A stretch of DNA of 64,000 nt. Source: CAZSDU01 sp964429135. Its GTDB lineage: Bacteria; Bacteroidota; Bacteroidia; Bacteroidales; FEN-979. The notes under the pieces were generated by a model. That model saw nothing but the letters and a program-made list of their open reading frames with translations. It did not search any database and was not told the DNA's origin. Numbering within the stretch: the first letter of the stretch is position 1; each line of letters begins with the position of its first letter. The stretch spans positions 62,001-126,000 of the forward strand of contig CAYSAU010000005.1 of assembly GCA_964429135.1 (NCBI GenBank). Reading direction: 5' to 3'. The position numbers and the translations under genes were made by a program. Below are positions 17,626 to 24,976 of the stretch, piece by piece.

Positions 17626-19308
17626 TTATGTATTGGATGTTGTCATTACCTCAGTCTCCCGATCACGAAAATGAATGATAAAAGAGGCTCCCTTATTATT
17701 TTCAACCTCGATATTTCCTTCTAGTTGTTCGACCAATAACCTGATGATAAACATTCCAAAGGATTTCTGCTCCTTGAATGAATAATCTGCAGGAAGTCCG
17801 ACCCCGTTATCTGAAATTTTTAAACAGTATAGATGTTCGTTTTCATGGTTTAGTGTGATACGAATCTCTCCCTCGGCATGATCCGGGAAAGCATACTTGA
17901 AAGCGTTGGTCAATAGCTCATTTGTAATTAATCCGACGGGTAAAGCCGTTTCGATACTGACATCTGCAGACTCAAGATTTTTAATCAGTTTTATATGGCT
18001 TCCACTGAAGGTACTCATGATGATGGTGGCAAGCGATTGGAGATAATCGGAAAGAGGGATCCTGTCAAGATTTTCCGTTCTGTAAAGATGTTCATGAATC
18101 AAGGCCATCGAGCGGATTCTCAGTTCGATGTCTTTCATAATCCTCAGCAGATCAGGATTGGAATTATTCTCAATCTGCAGGTTGAGCAGGCTGATGACAA
18201 TGGCCAGGTTGTTTTTCACACGGTGATGGATCTCCCTGAGCATGATCTCCTTCTGTTGGGCATTTTTCAGTTTCAGCTCTTCCACTTCTTTTTCTTTCGA
18301 CTTGTCGCGTACAATGGTCATGACTTGGACAACCTTTTGGTCTTTAAAAATCGGGACCTTTCTTGTTTCTGCATAAATAGTCTTATTTCCAAGATCAAGT
18401 TCCTGCTCTCCATTTAGGATTTTGCCAGTACGGAAGACAAATTTTAATTCTTCAAGTGTTTCCGGTGAAATATAGGGATAGACACGGGTGATCTTTTTTC
18501 CAATGCTGTCATGGGGAAATCCCTGACGAAGGTGTTCACTCCTTAGAGAATTATTTAGCATGACGAAGCGGAAATCTTCATCAATCACATAAATCCAATC
18601 GGGAATTGAATTCAGTGTACTCTGATAAAGCTCCTCAGAGCGCATAAGGGCGGCTTCCACCTCTTTCCTTTCCTTCATCTCCGCCAATAGCTTTTTATAA
18701 TTCTCCGAAACGGTTTTCTGATGAATGAAATTTTTCCAGTTGAGTTTTTCAATCGTGTAAGTCATAAAAAACCCCAGAGAAGCCATGGAAAGCACAAAAA
18801 ATAAATTATTGACATACATCCCCGGGCTGGCCTGATAAGTGTGATTCATCAGGGTAGCTGTAATATAGGCAAGAATTTGAATGCCACTGACCAAGAGAAG
18901 AATTTTGAATTCCAGGCGATAGAATGTATTTAGTCCGATAATAACCAACATGACCCAGGCAAAGTAGTATTCATATCCTTTTTGGTTGGGGGAGGAGTAT
19001 ATCCCAACCAAAAAAACAACCAGACAGATACAAAGATTGATGATTAAATAGATCTTGTGGAGATGATTCCTGAACGATGGAAGGTACATGACCAATACCG
19101 ACAATAGAAGAAAGGGGAGAATGATGCCGAAGCGGATATAATAGACATGTTCCTTGGAATTTGGAAAAAAGAACTGATTCAATATGGCAAAAATGATAAA
19201 AAGAACAAGGGTGAAAAGTAAACCTGCACGCATACTTGGCAGGCTGGAATTCAGATAATAATTTAGGAATTCCTTGTCTAACCCTTGCTTTGACCGTATT
19301 TCCATCAA
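17626..19308 (-). CDS. Membrane sensor histidine kinase, HisKA_2 type, in the hydG operon
   Basis: 560 residues. There are six membrane helices between about 29 and 186 with short loops, so the sensor part is in the membrane. They are followed by a coiled-coil linker (190-225), a PAS domain (226-340), a HisKA_2 dimerisation domain with phosphoacceptor His361/362 in EIHHRVKNNLAI, and a HATPase_c domain with SDNGVGLP. This class often acts on cytosolic response regulators, but none is encoded in the operon. It sits between two TM1266-like regulator genes with gaps of 9 and 6 bases, behind hydG. This suggests that it adjusts hydrogenase expression or maturation to a membrane or redox signal. That link is inference from gene order. 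Confidence 0.9.
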   Translation of the reverse strand: MMEIRSKQGLDKEFLNYYLNSSLPSMRAGLLFTLVLFIIFAILNQFFFPNSKEHVYYIRFGIILPFLLLSVLVMYLPSFRNHLHKIYLIINLCICLVVFLVGIYSSPNQKGYEYYFAWVMLVIIGLNTFYRLEFKILLLVSGIQILAYITATLMNHTYQASPGMYVNNLFFVLSMASLGFFMTYTIEKLNWKNFIHQKTVSENYKKLLAEMKERKEVEAALMRSEELYQSTLNSIPDWIYVIDEDFRFVMLNNSLRSEHLRQGFPHDSIGKKITRVYPYISPETLEELKFVFRTGKILNGEQELDLGNKTIYAETRKVPIFKDQKVVQVMTIVRDKSKEKEVEELKLKNAQQKEIMLREIHHRVKNNLAIVISLLNLQIENNSNPDLLRIMKDIELRIRSMALIHEHLYRTENLDRIPLSDYLQSLATIIMSTFSGSHIKLIKNLESADVSIETALPVGLITNELLTNAFKYAFPDHAEGEIRITLNHENEHLYCLKISDNGVGLPADYSFKEQKSFGMFIIRLLVEQLEGNIEVENNKGASFIIHFRDRETEVMTTSNT

Positions 19309-19317
19309 GATAAAGGA

Positions 19318-19575
19318 TTAATAGTGGAAATACATATGTTGCACTTCGATACCCCCGATTTTCTTCAAGGTGTCTTCCAAGGCATCACATTCTTCTGACT
19401 TTCCGGAGAGCTGGAGGATTATAACGCCCACCCGGCTGCAGACCTCTTCTGAAACCTCATGAAACCCTAAACGGGACTTGATCAAATGGGCATATTTTGT
19501 AAGGGCTATCTGGGTCAAGCCCGCTTCCTTGATCCGGTCGGTGATCAGTAGGCCAAGGATACGTATCTCTTTCAT
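19318..19575 (-). CDS. TM1266-like iron-only hydrogenase system regulator, copy 1
   Basis: 85 residues. It has the same pattern as the copy at 17362-17619: LGLLITDRIKE, SRLGFH, VCSRVGVIILQL and GIEVQHMYF. Gene order supports the family call, since it lies 18 bases after hydG, as TM1266-type genes commonly neighbour hydrogenase maturases. An ACT-like alpha/beta fold is known for the family; the ligand is unknown. The two copies share the start and length but differ at many positions, so the duplication is not recent. They probably have distinct partners or form a heteromer. Confidence 0.82.
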   Translation of the reverse strand: MKEIRILGLLITDRIKEAGLTQIALTKYAHLIKSRLGFHEVSEEVCSRVGVIILQLSGKSEECDALEDTLKKIGGIEVQHMYFHY

Positions 19576-19593
19576 GGGAAGGTAAGTTATAGG

Positions 19594-21024
19594 TTAAAAA
19601 TAAAGATCTCGTTTTCCAGATTTCAATTGCTGAATCTTCTCCATTAGCTGCTCTTTGTTACGGTCATTATCCATCTCATCCAGCTTTTCCTGAAGCAAAT
19701 GATAACCTTTTTCTTTGGTTGCAGGCGGGGCATAGTCTTCAAGGTATTCTACCATAGTAAGCAGAGCATTGGGTTGACAGAACCTTTTGATGAACCCGGG
19801 AACTGAAAATTCCATGAAATGTTCACCGGTCCGACCTAAACGGTAACAAGCCGTACAGAAGGAAGGGATGTATTTATGCTCGATCAGTTCCTCCATAATT
19901 TCATTCAGACTTCGGTTGTCATTGATCTGGAATTGCTCCAGGTCGATGTCCTGATCCTCATTTTCCTTTTTCTTGGAATACCCTCCCAATTCGATATTGG
20001 TTCCTCCATCAATCTGAGAAACGCCGAATTGAAGGATTTCATCACGGATGGCTGCCGGTTCTCTGGCAGTCAGGATCAAACCTGTATAGGGTACAGCCAG
20101 TCTTAAAATGGCAACCAGTCGCGTGAACTCGGAATCACTGACCAGATGTGACTTGTCAATGTTCAGTTGGGATGCATATTGAATCCGGGGAAAAGAAATG
20201 GTATGAGGTCCGACGTTATAAACCGCTTCAAAATGATTGGTGTGACGCAGCAGTCCCAATATCTCAAACCTCCAGTCGTACAGTCCGAATAAGGCGCCGA
20301 TACCGACATCATCAATCCCTGCTTCCTGAGCTCGGTCGAGACTGGTCAGCCGCCATTCAAAGTTTCGTTTCATACCTCCAAGATGGACTTTCTGATAGGT
20401 CTCTTCATGATAGGTTTCCTGAAAAATTTGATAAGTGCCAATTTTGGCATCCTTGACTATACGGAAACCATCAATATCAAGTGGAGCAGCATTGATATTC
20501 ACCCGGCGGATCTCACCCGGACCGCTTTTCACTCCATATACAATCCTTACTGTATCGGCAATGAAATTAGCATCATAGCGGGGATGCTCTCCATACACGA
20601 GAATTAACCTCTTTTGGCCACTGTCCTCCAGGGATTTGACTTGTTCAATTAACTCCTCTTTGGATAAGGTGACCCGTTTAATCTGCTTATTTGAAACCTT
20701 GAACCCGCAATAAGCGCAATTATTGGTGCAAAGATTTCCGATATACAAGGGTGCGAACAATACGATCCTCTGACCATACACTTTTTCCTTAAGTTCACGG
20801 GCTCCCTGCTTGATCTCTTCTATAAGCTCAGGATCAGATGCTTTGATCAGCACTGCTGTTTCCTCCATGGTCAGGCGATTTTTCGCCAACGATTTAGCGA
20901 TCACCTCCCTGACCCTTGCTTTTGGAGCTTCCGTATGATTGATGAAATCCCATAACTCAGATGCATCAATGAAGGGTTTCATGCGCTGATCCTTGATTTT
21001 TAAAACCTCAGGTGTAAATTTCAT
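19594..21024 (-). CDS. hydG: [FeFe]-hydrogenase maturase HydG (tyrosine lyase)
   Basis: 476 residues. This radical SAM enzyme cleaves tyrosine to p-cresol and builds the CO and CN ligands of the H-cluster. The SAM cluster motif CX3CX2C is at Cys99, Cys103, Cys106 (CTNNCAYC). The C-terminal auxiliary cluster motif CX2CX22C is at Cys390, Cys393, Cys416, which separates HydG from the related ThiH. Length is normal. It leads a four-gene operon with two TM1266-like regulators and a histidine kinase. hydE, hydF and the hydrogenase itself are not in this window and must lie elsewhere if the pathway works. A -7 box lies just upstream at 21048-21055. Confidence 0.96.
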   Translation of the reverse strand: MKFTPEVLKIKDQRMKPFIDASELWDFINHTEAPKARVREVIAKSLAKNRLTMEETAVLIKASDPELIEEIKQGARELKEKVYGQRIVLFAPLYIGNLCTNNCAYCGFKVSNKQIKRVTLSKEELIEQVKSLEDSGQKRLILVYGEHPRYDANFIADTVRIVYGVKSGPGEIRRVNINAAPLDIDGFRIVKDAKIGTYQIFQETYHEETYQKVHLGGMKRNFEWRLTSLDRAQEAGIDDVGIGALFGLYDWRFEILGLLRHTNHFEAVYNVGPHTISFPRIQYASQLNIDKSHLVSDSEFTRLVAILRLAVPYTGLILTAREPAAIRDEILQFGVSQIDGGTNIELGGYSKKKENEDQDIDLEQFQINDNRSLNEIMEELIEHKYIPSFCTACYRLGRTGEHFMEFSVPGFIKRFCQPNALLTMVEYLEDYAPPATKEKGYHLLQEKLDEMDNDRNKEQLMEKIQQLKSGKRDLYF

Positions 21025-21047
21025 GCCTGTTAATATTTGATTAAATA

Positions 21048-21055
21048 CAAAAATA
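21048..21055 (-). promoter_or_regulatory. -7 promoter box of the hydG operon
   Basis: The minus strand reads TATTTTTG, matching TAnnTTTG, with a leader of about 19 bases. It lies in the 47-base spacer after the EamA gene, so hydG can be transcribed independently of it. No -33 box at normal spacing. Confidence 0.55.
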
Positions 21056-21071
21056 CAAAATAGATGGGGTT

Positions 21072-21962
21072 TTAAACAGCTTTTCTCCTGTTTGTCTCAG
21101 ATAAATAAACCCCACCGATAACCAGGATAATCCCTGCAATTTTCTGAAAGGTAATCATTTCAGACAATAGTAGGTAGGAAAAAAAAGCAGTGAATACCGG
21201 AATGAGATTCGAAAATATATTAGACTTACTGACCCCAAGTAATTTGACGGAATGGGCAAAAAAAACAAAAGAGATGGAAGATGCAAGAACAGAAAGCAAG
21301 ACAAAAGATAAAATAATTTCTGTTGTGATGGTAATGCTCATTACAGTGTTCATTTCGAAAACAAAGAACAGGGGGAGAAAAAGAAAAATTCCGATAAGAT
21401 TCTGATAAGCAATCAGGGTCAGGGCTGAGTATTTTTTTGTAAGTTTTCTCAGAAGAACAGAATAAAGTAAGGCGGTGAAAACAGCACCGAAAAGAAAGTA
21501 TATCCCCCTTGGATCTGTCGAAAGGCTGAAATTCGGTGTCACCAGCATCACGATGACCCCTGTGAAAGAGATAAAAATTCCCAGGATGCTTAGCCAGCTG
21601 AGTTTTTCCCTGATCGTAAGATATGCGATAATCGGAGAAAACACTGGAATTGTGGCAATGATGGCTGAAGAAATGATGGGGGTGGAATATTTTAATCCGT
21701 AATTCTCACCCATGAAATACAGAAAAGGGTTGAAAAATGCGCTGAGAAAAATCCATGGTACATCTTTCTTTTGAATCTTTTCATGCCGGGAAAATGCGTG
21801 GATAATCAGAAAAAGCAATCCAGAAGAGAGAATCAGACGAAAAAAAATGATTGTAATGGGTTGATAATACTGTAATAGGATGGAAGACCAGATGAATGAC
21901 ATCCCCCAAAACAACATGGCAGTGACCGCATAAAAATAAGCAGGTATGTGAAAATTTTTCAA
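21072..21962 (-). CDS. EamA/DMT family transporter
   Basis: 296 residues with ten hydrophobic helices in two EamA repeats. Typical features are MLFWGMSFIWSS in helix 1, TITIFFRL-like residues in helix 2 and SLSFVFF-like residues in the second repeat. The frame begins with TTG at 21962. The first ATG is only at codon 16 and would cut helix 1, so the TTG is kept. The -7 box lies at 21970-21977, so the transcript would have almost no leader. The hydG promoter follows 47 bases downstream. Substrate unknown; the family exports amino acids, metabolites or drugs. Confidence 0.85.
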   Translation of the reverse strand: MKNFHIPAYFYAVTAMLFWGMSFIWSSILLQYYQPITIIFFRLILSSGLLFLIIHAFSRHEKIQKKDVPWIFLSAFFNPFLYFMGENYGLKYSTPIISSAIIATIPVFSPIIAYLTIREKLSWLSILGIFISFTGVIVMLVTPNFSLSTDPRGIYFLFGAVFTALLYSVLLRKLTKKYSALTLIAYQNLIGIFLFLPLFFVFEMNTVMSITITTEIILSFVLLSVLASSISFVFFAHSVKLLGVSKSNIFSNLIPVFTAFFSYLLLSEMITFQKIAGIILVIGGVYLSETNRRKAV

Positions 21963-21969
21963 TCGGGTG

Positions 21970-21977
21970 CAAAGTTA
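21970..21977 (-). promoter_or_regulatory. -7 promoter box of the EamA gene
   Basis: The minus strand reads TAACTTTG. The expected start site near 21965 is about three bases from the TTG start codon, so a leaderless or nearly leaderless mRNA is implied. Confidence 0.5.
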
Positions 21978-22043
21978 ATTTTTTTCAATATTTTTATTGT
22001 AAGACTGTAACGTTGATTGTTTTTTCTGGTCTATTGATTAAAA

Positions 22044-22625
22044 TTGCAGATTTTGGGAGTTTCCTATATCGATATTCATCATGATTTAATTGAGGCCTGC
22101 CGCAGGGGAAGCAGGGAAGCCCAGTTTAAAATCTATAAATTATATTATAAAGCCATGTACAACACCTCCCTCAGAATAGTAAACGATACAGCGGAAGCGG
22201 AAGACATCATACAGGAATCATTTTTAAACGCCTTTCAGAAATTATCTACCTATCAGGCCAATGCCAGTTTTGGGTCCTGGCTGAAACGAATTGTAGTCAA
22301 CCAATCCCTGGATGCACTCCGGAAAAAACAAGAACAACTTCCTATGGATGAAGTATTTGATGAAATCTCTGAAGTGATGGAAGAGGACAGGGAAGAGGAA
22401 ATACAATGCCGGGTTAAGGAAGTCAGAACAGCCATCGACCAGTTGCCAGATGAATACCGGGTCGTTCTATCACTTTTTTTGCTTGAAGGGTATGACCATG
22501 AAGAAATTTCCGAAATATTGCATATTTCAAATCAGCTCTCCAGAACACGGTATTTCCGGGCGCGACAAAAATTACAGGAAAAACTTAAAGAAAGAGAAAT
22601 GAAAAATTCATATTTATACAATTAA
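22044..22625 (+). CDS. RNA polymerase ECF sigma factor
   Basis: About 193 residues. Region 2 includes AEAEDIIQESFLNAFQKL and region 4 includes LPDEYRVVLSLFLLEGYDHEEISEIL, both typical of sigma-70 ECF factors. Nothing corresponds to region 3. No in-frame ATG exists near the start: TTG at 22044 or TTG at 22053 must be used. A near-consensus -7 box (TAAAATTG at 22039-22046) favours the second. The next gene encodes a single-pass membrane protein of anti-sigma type just 2 bases on, and two exported beta-rich proteins follow, so this is probably an envelope-responsive sigma module that controls itself. Confidence 0.9.
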   Translation: MQILGVSYIDIHHDLIEACRRGSREAQFKIYKLYYKAMYNTSLRIVNDTAEAEDIIQESFLNAFQKLSTYQANASFGSWLKRIVVNQSLDALRKKQEQLPMDEVFDEISEVMEEDREEEIQCRVKEVRTAIDQLPDEYRVVLSLFLLEGYDHEEISEILHISNQLSRTRYFRARQKLQEKLKEREMKNSYLYN

Positions 22626-22627
22626 TC

Positions 22628-23152
22628 ATGTCTGAACTGGAAGATTTTATCCGCAGAAACCGTCAGAACTTCGATGACAGAGAACCTGATCCCGGCCATT
22701 TTCAAAGGTTTGAGGACCGGCTGAGGGCAGTGGATAGCCGCCAAAGGTCTCCATTCAACCGTTATTTGGTGCTTAAAGCTGCAGCCGTCATAATATTTTT
22801 GATTCTTGCTTCCGTCTTGGTCTTTGACCTGGCCATTCAGCAAATCAAGGGGCAAGCTGTGGCTGAACTGCCTCCGGAAGTGAAAGAAGCCATGCATTAT
22901 TATGATCAGCAGGTCATGCTTCAGCTTGGAGAAATCAAAAAGCTGGCCAATACAAATACTGAAGCGATTGAATTAAGCCAGTCAGCCCTGCAGCAAGTCA
23001 AGATTCTTGATGATAATACACAGGAACTAAAAACACATCTTGCAGAAAATCCCAATAATGGAAGAATCCGTGATGCCATCCTTCAAAACCAACGGATGAA
23101 AGAAGGAGTGTTAAACACCATTGTATCCCAGCTAACCGTATCTGAAAAATAA
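22628..23152 (+). CDS. Putative anti-sigma factor, single-pass membrane protein
   Basis: 174 residues. A charged cytosolic N-terminus (about 1-45, with FIRRNRQNFDDREPDPGHF) is followed by one hydrophobic segment at about 49-68 and a mostly helical periplasmic part rich in Gln, Glu and Leu. No zinc-binding His/Cys motif of the ZAS type is present. It starts 2 bases after the ECF sigma stop, the usual place for a cognate anti-sigma factor. Assignment rests on topology and position. The helical C-terminal region may bind a periplasmic partner, perhaps one of the two following gene products. Confidence 0.7.
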   Translation: MSELEDFIRRNRQNFDDREPDPGHFQRFEDRLRAVDSRQRSPFNRYLVLKAAAVIIFLILASVLVFDLAIQQIKGQAVAELPPEVKEAMHYYDQQVMLQLGEIKKLANTNTEAIELSQSALQQVKILDDNTQELKTHLAENPNNGRIRDAILQNQRMKEGVLNTIVSQLTVSEK

Positions 23153-23171
23153 ACCTGTAATCTTTTTTGCT

Positions 23172-24224
23172 ATGAAAACCTATATCAAAATCACCCTGTT
23201 CCTGATATTTTTTATTTTTTTACTTGGGATCAAAGGGGTTAAAGCTCAGGAGGAATATACCCGGAGCATTAAGAAGGATTTTCCTGTCAATGCAGATGCC
23301 CAGCTTGTCGTTAACAACAAATTCGGGAAAGTTCATTGTACCAATTGGGAAAACAACAGCATTTCCATTGACATCAGGATTACGGTGACTGCATTCGACC
23401 AGTCATCAGCGAATAAAATGCTGGATAAGATTAATATTTCATTCAGCAACACGCCTTCTCTCGTTGAGGCAAAAACAATGCTCGATAACTTTAAATCACC
23501 AAGAAAAGGTTTTTTCTCCATAGATTATGAGGTTCGTATGCCCATCGGAGTCAGTCTTGACATTACTAATAAATTCGGTGATATTTTCATTCATGAAGTT
23601 CAGGGTAAAACGAAAATTGATCTGGCTTATGGAAATATGAAAGCCAATAAACTTGGAAATTCTGATAATCTGCTGATAATCGGTTTCAGCAATGCCAATA
23701 TTGCCTGGATGAAGGGGGCGGTGATTGAGCTGAAATATTCCACCTTGGAACTGGATTATGCAGGAAGCCTGAGGCTGGATTCAAAGTATTCAAATCTCGA
23801 GGCACAGAAAATAATTATCCTGAATACCAATTTTGAAGGTGGTAATCTGAGAATGGAAAGTACTTCATCCATCGAAAGCAAGATAAAATTTTCGGATTTA
23901 AAGATAGGGCGTATTGAAAAAAGCCTTAATCTTGATATCCAATATGGTAGTTTTGTAGTCAAAGAAATCCCTGCAGAATTTACTTCCATCAATATTAAAA
24001 ACAAATATGGAAATGTATCTGTTGGTCTTGAAGGAGCTTCCTATAATTTGGATGCTGAATTGCGTTTCTGTGAGTTGGATTTTCCTGAAAAGAATGCGAA
24101 ATTAAGTTATAGGTCGAGCTCTCCGACAGAAAAGTCTTATAAGGGAACGATTCAAGTTGGATCTTCCACGCCTGTTGCCAATGTAAAGGTCAGGAGTGAA
24201 TTTGGAAATATTACTTTAAAATAA
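23172..24224 (+). CDS. Exported beta-repeat protein of DUF4097 type
   Basis: 350 residues with a signal peptide (about 1-25, ending KAQ). The mature protein is made of many short beta strands with repeated NKFG and KYG/KYS turns, such as VVNNKFGKVHC, ITNKFGDIFI and NKYGNVSV. This is the pattern of right-handed beta-helix or putative adhesin domains (DUF4097). It is located in the periplasm or at the outer membrane. It follows the anti-sigma-like gene by 19 bases, and a GIN-domain lipoprotein follows. The biochemical role is unknown; the setting suggests a cell envelope sensor or structural element. Confidence 0.7.
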   Translation: MKTYIKITLFLIFFIFLLGIKGVKAQEEYTRSIKKDFPVNADAQLVVNNKFGKVHCTNWENNSISIDIRITVTAFDQSSANKMLDKINISFSNTPSLVEAKTMLDNFKSPRKGFFSIDYEVRMPIGVSLDITNKFGDIFIHEVQGKTKIDLAYGNMKANKLGNSDNLLIIGFSNANIAWMKGAVIELKYSTLELDYAGSLRLDSKYSNLEAQKIIILNTNFEGGNLRMESTSSIESKIKFSDLKIGRIEKSLNLDIQYGSFVVKEIPAEFTSINIKNKYGNVSVGLEGASYNLDAELRFCELDFPEKNAKLSYRSSSPTEKSYKGTIQVGSSTPVANVKVRSEFGNITLK

Positions 24225-24243
24225 CCATTTAACCCACATCATT

Positions 24244-24972
24244 ATGAAAACCAGATTTTTAAATTTCTTAGTATTGTTCTCATTGTTTATGGGAATATCG
24301 AGTATGCTTTCCGGTTGTAACCTAATCGGTGAACGTGGCAACGGCAAGGTAATCAAACAGGATCGTCAGGTGACTTCTTTTAATGCCATGGATATATCGG
24401 GCGCTTTTGAAATTATTCTTACCCAGGGAGATACTGAGGCCGTTACGGTAGAATCGGATGAAAACCTGATACCCCTCATCCGTACGGTCGTTGTTGGAAA
24501 TGAACTAAGGATAAGTACCAAGGATCCCATACGGAATCCGACAGTTATGAAGGTCTATGTAACCCTCAGGGATTTACAAAAAATTGATATCAGCGGAGCC
24601 GTGAATATCAATACCACAAACCGTATGACACTCAATGAGCTGAGCATTGATGCCAGCGGAGCATCAAAATCAAAACTGGATATCGCTGTCCAGAAACTTT
24701 CCATGGATTGCAGCGGGGCAAGCAAGATGTATTTTACAGGAATGGCGGTAGATGTCAAAATGGATTTATCGGGTGCCTCAGATATTTTTGCTTTTGATTT
24801 TCCTGCAGAGACTTACTTCATAGAACTTAGCGGTGCAGGGAAAGCACAAATTCATGTGACTAAAAGCTTGAATGCTGAGATCTCAGGTGCCGGAAATGTG
24901 GTTTATAAGGGTTCTCCTGAACAGGTTGACCAGCGTGTTTCGGGTGCCGGATCTATAAAAAGAGCAAACTGA
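24244..24972 (+). CDS. Head GIN domain (DUF2807) lipoprotein
   Basis: 242 residues. The signal peptide ends with the lipobox LSGC, so it is a lipoprotein. The mature N-terminus GERGNGKVIKQDR is the typical head of GIN-domain proteins. It is followed by repeated ISGA and SGAS strand-turn units, for example DISGAFEI, DISGAVNI, DASGASKS, DLSGASDI and ELSGAGKA. These stack into a beta-helix. The function of the family is not established. It is the last gene of the ECF sigma module and ends 4 bases from the convergent ligA stop. Confidence 0.85.
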   Translation: MKTRFLNFLVLFSLFMGISSMLSGCNLIGERGNGKVIKQDRQVTSFNAMDISGAFEIILTQGDTEAVTVESDENLIPLIRTVVVGNELRISTKDPIRNPTVMKVYVTLRDLQKIDISGAVNINTTNRMTLNELSIDASGASKSKLDIAVQKLSMDCSGASKMYFTGMAVDVKMDLSGASDIFAFDFPAETYFIELSGAGKAQIHVTKSLNAEISGAGNVVYKGSPEQVDQRVSGAGSIKRAN

Positions 24973-24976
24973 TCGC

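Noticed and set aside
17995..18417. Open frame of 140 codons opposite the hydG-operon kinase
   Set aside because: The kinase frame is a clear family member. The opposite frame is rich in His and Asp without any recognisable domain, as expected for an antisense shadow.
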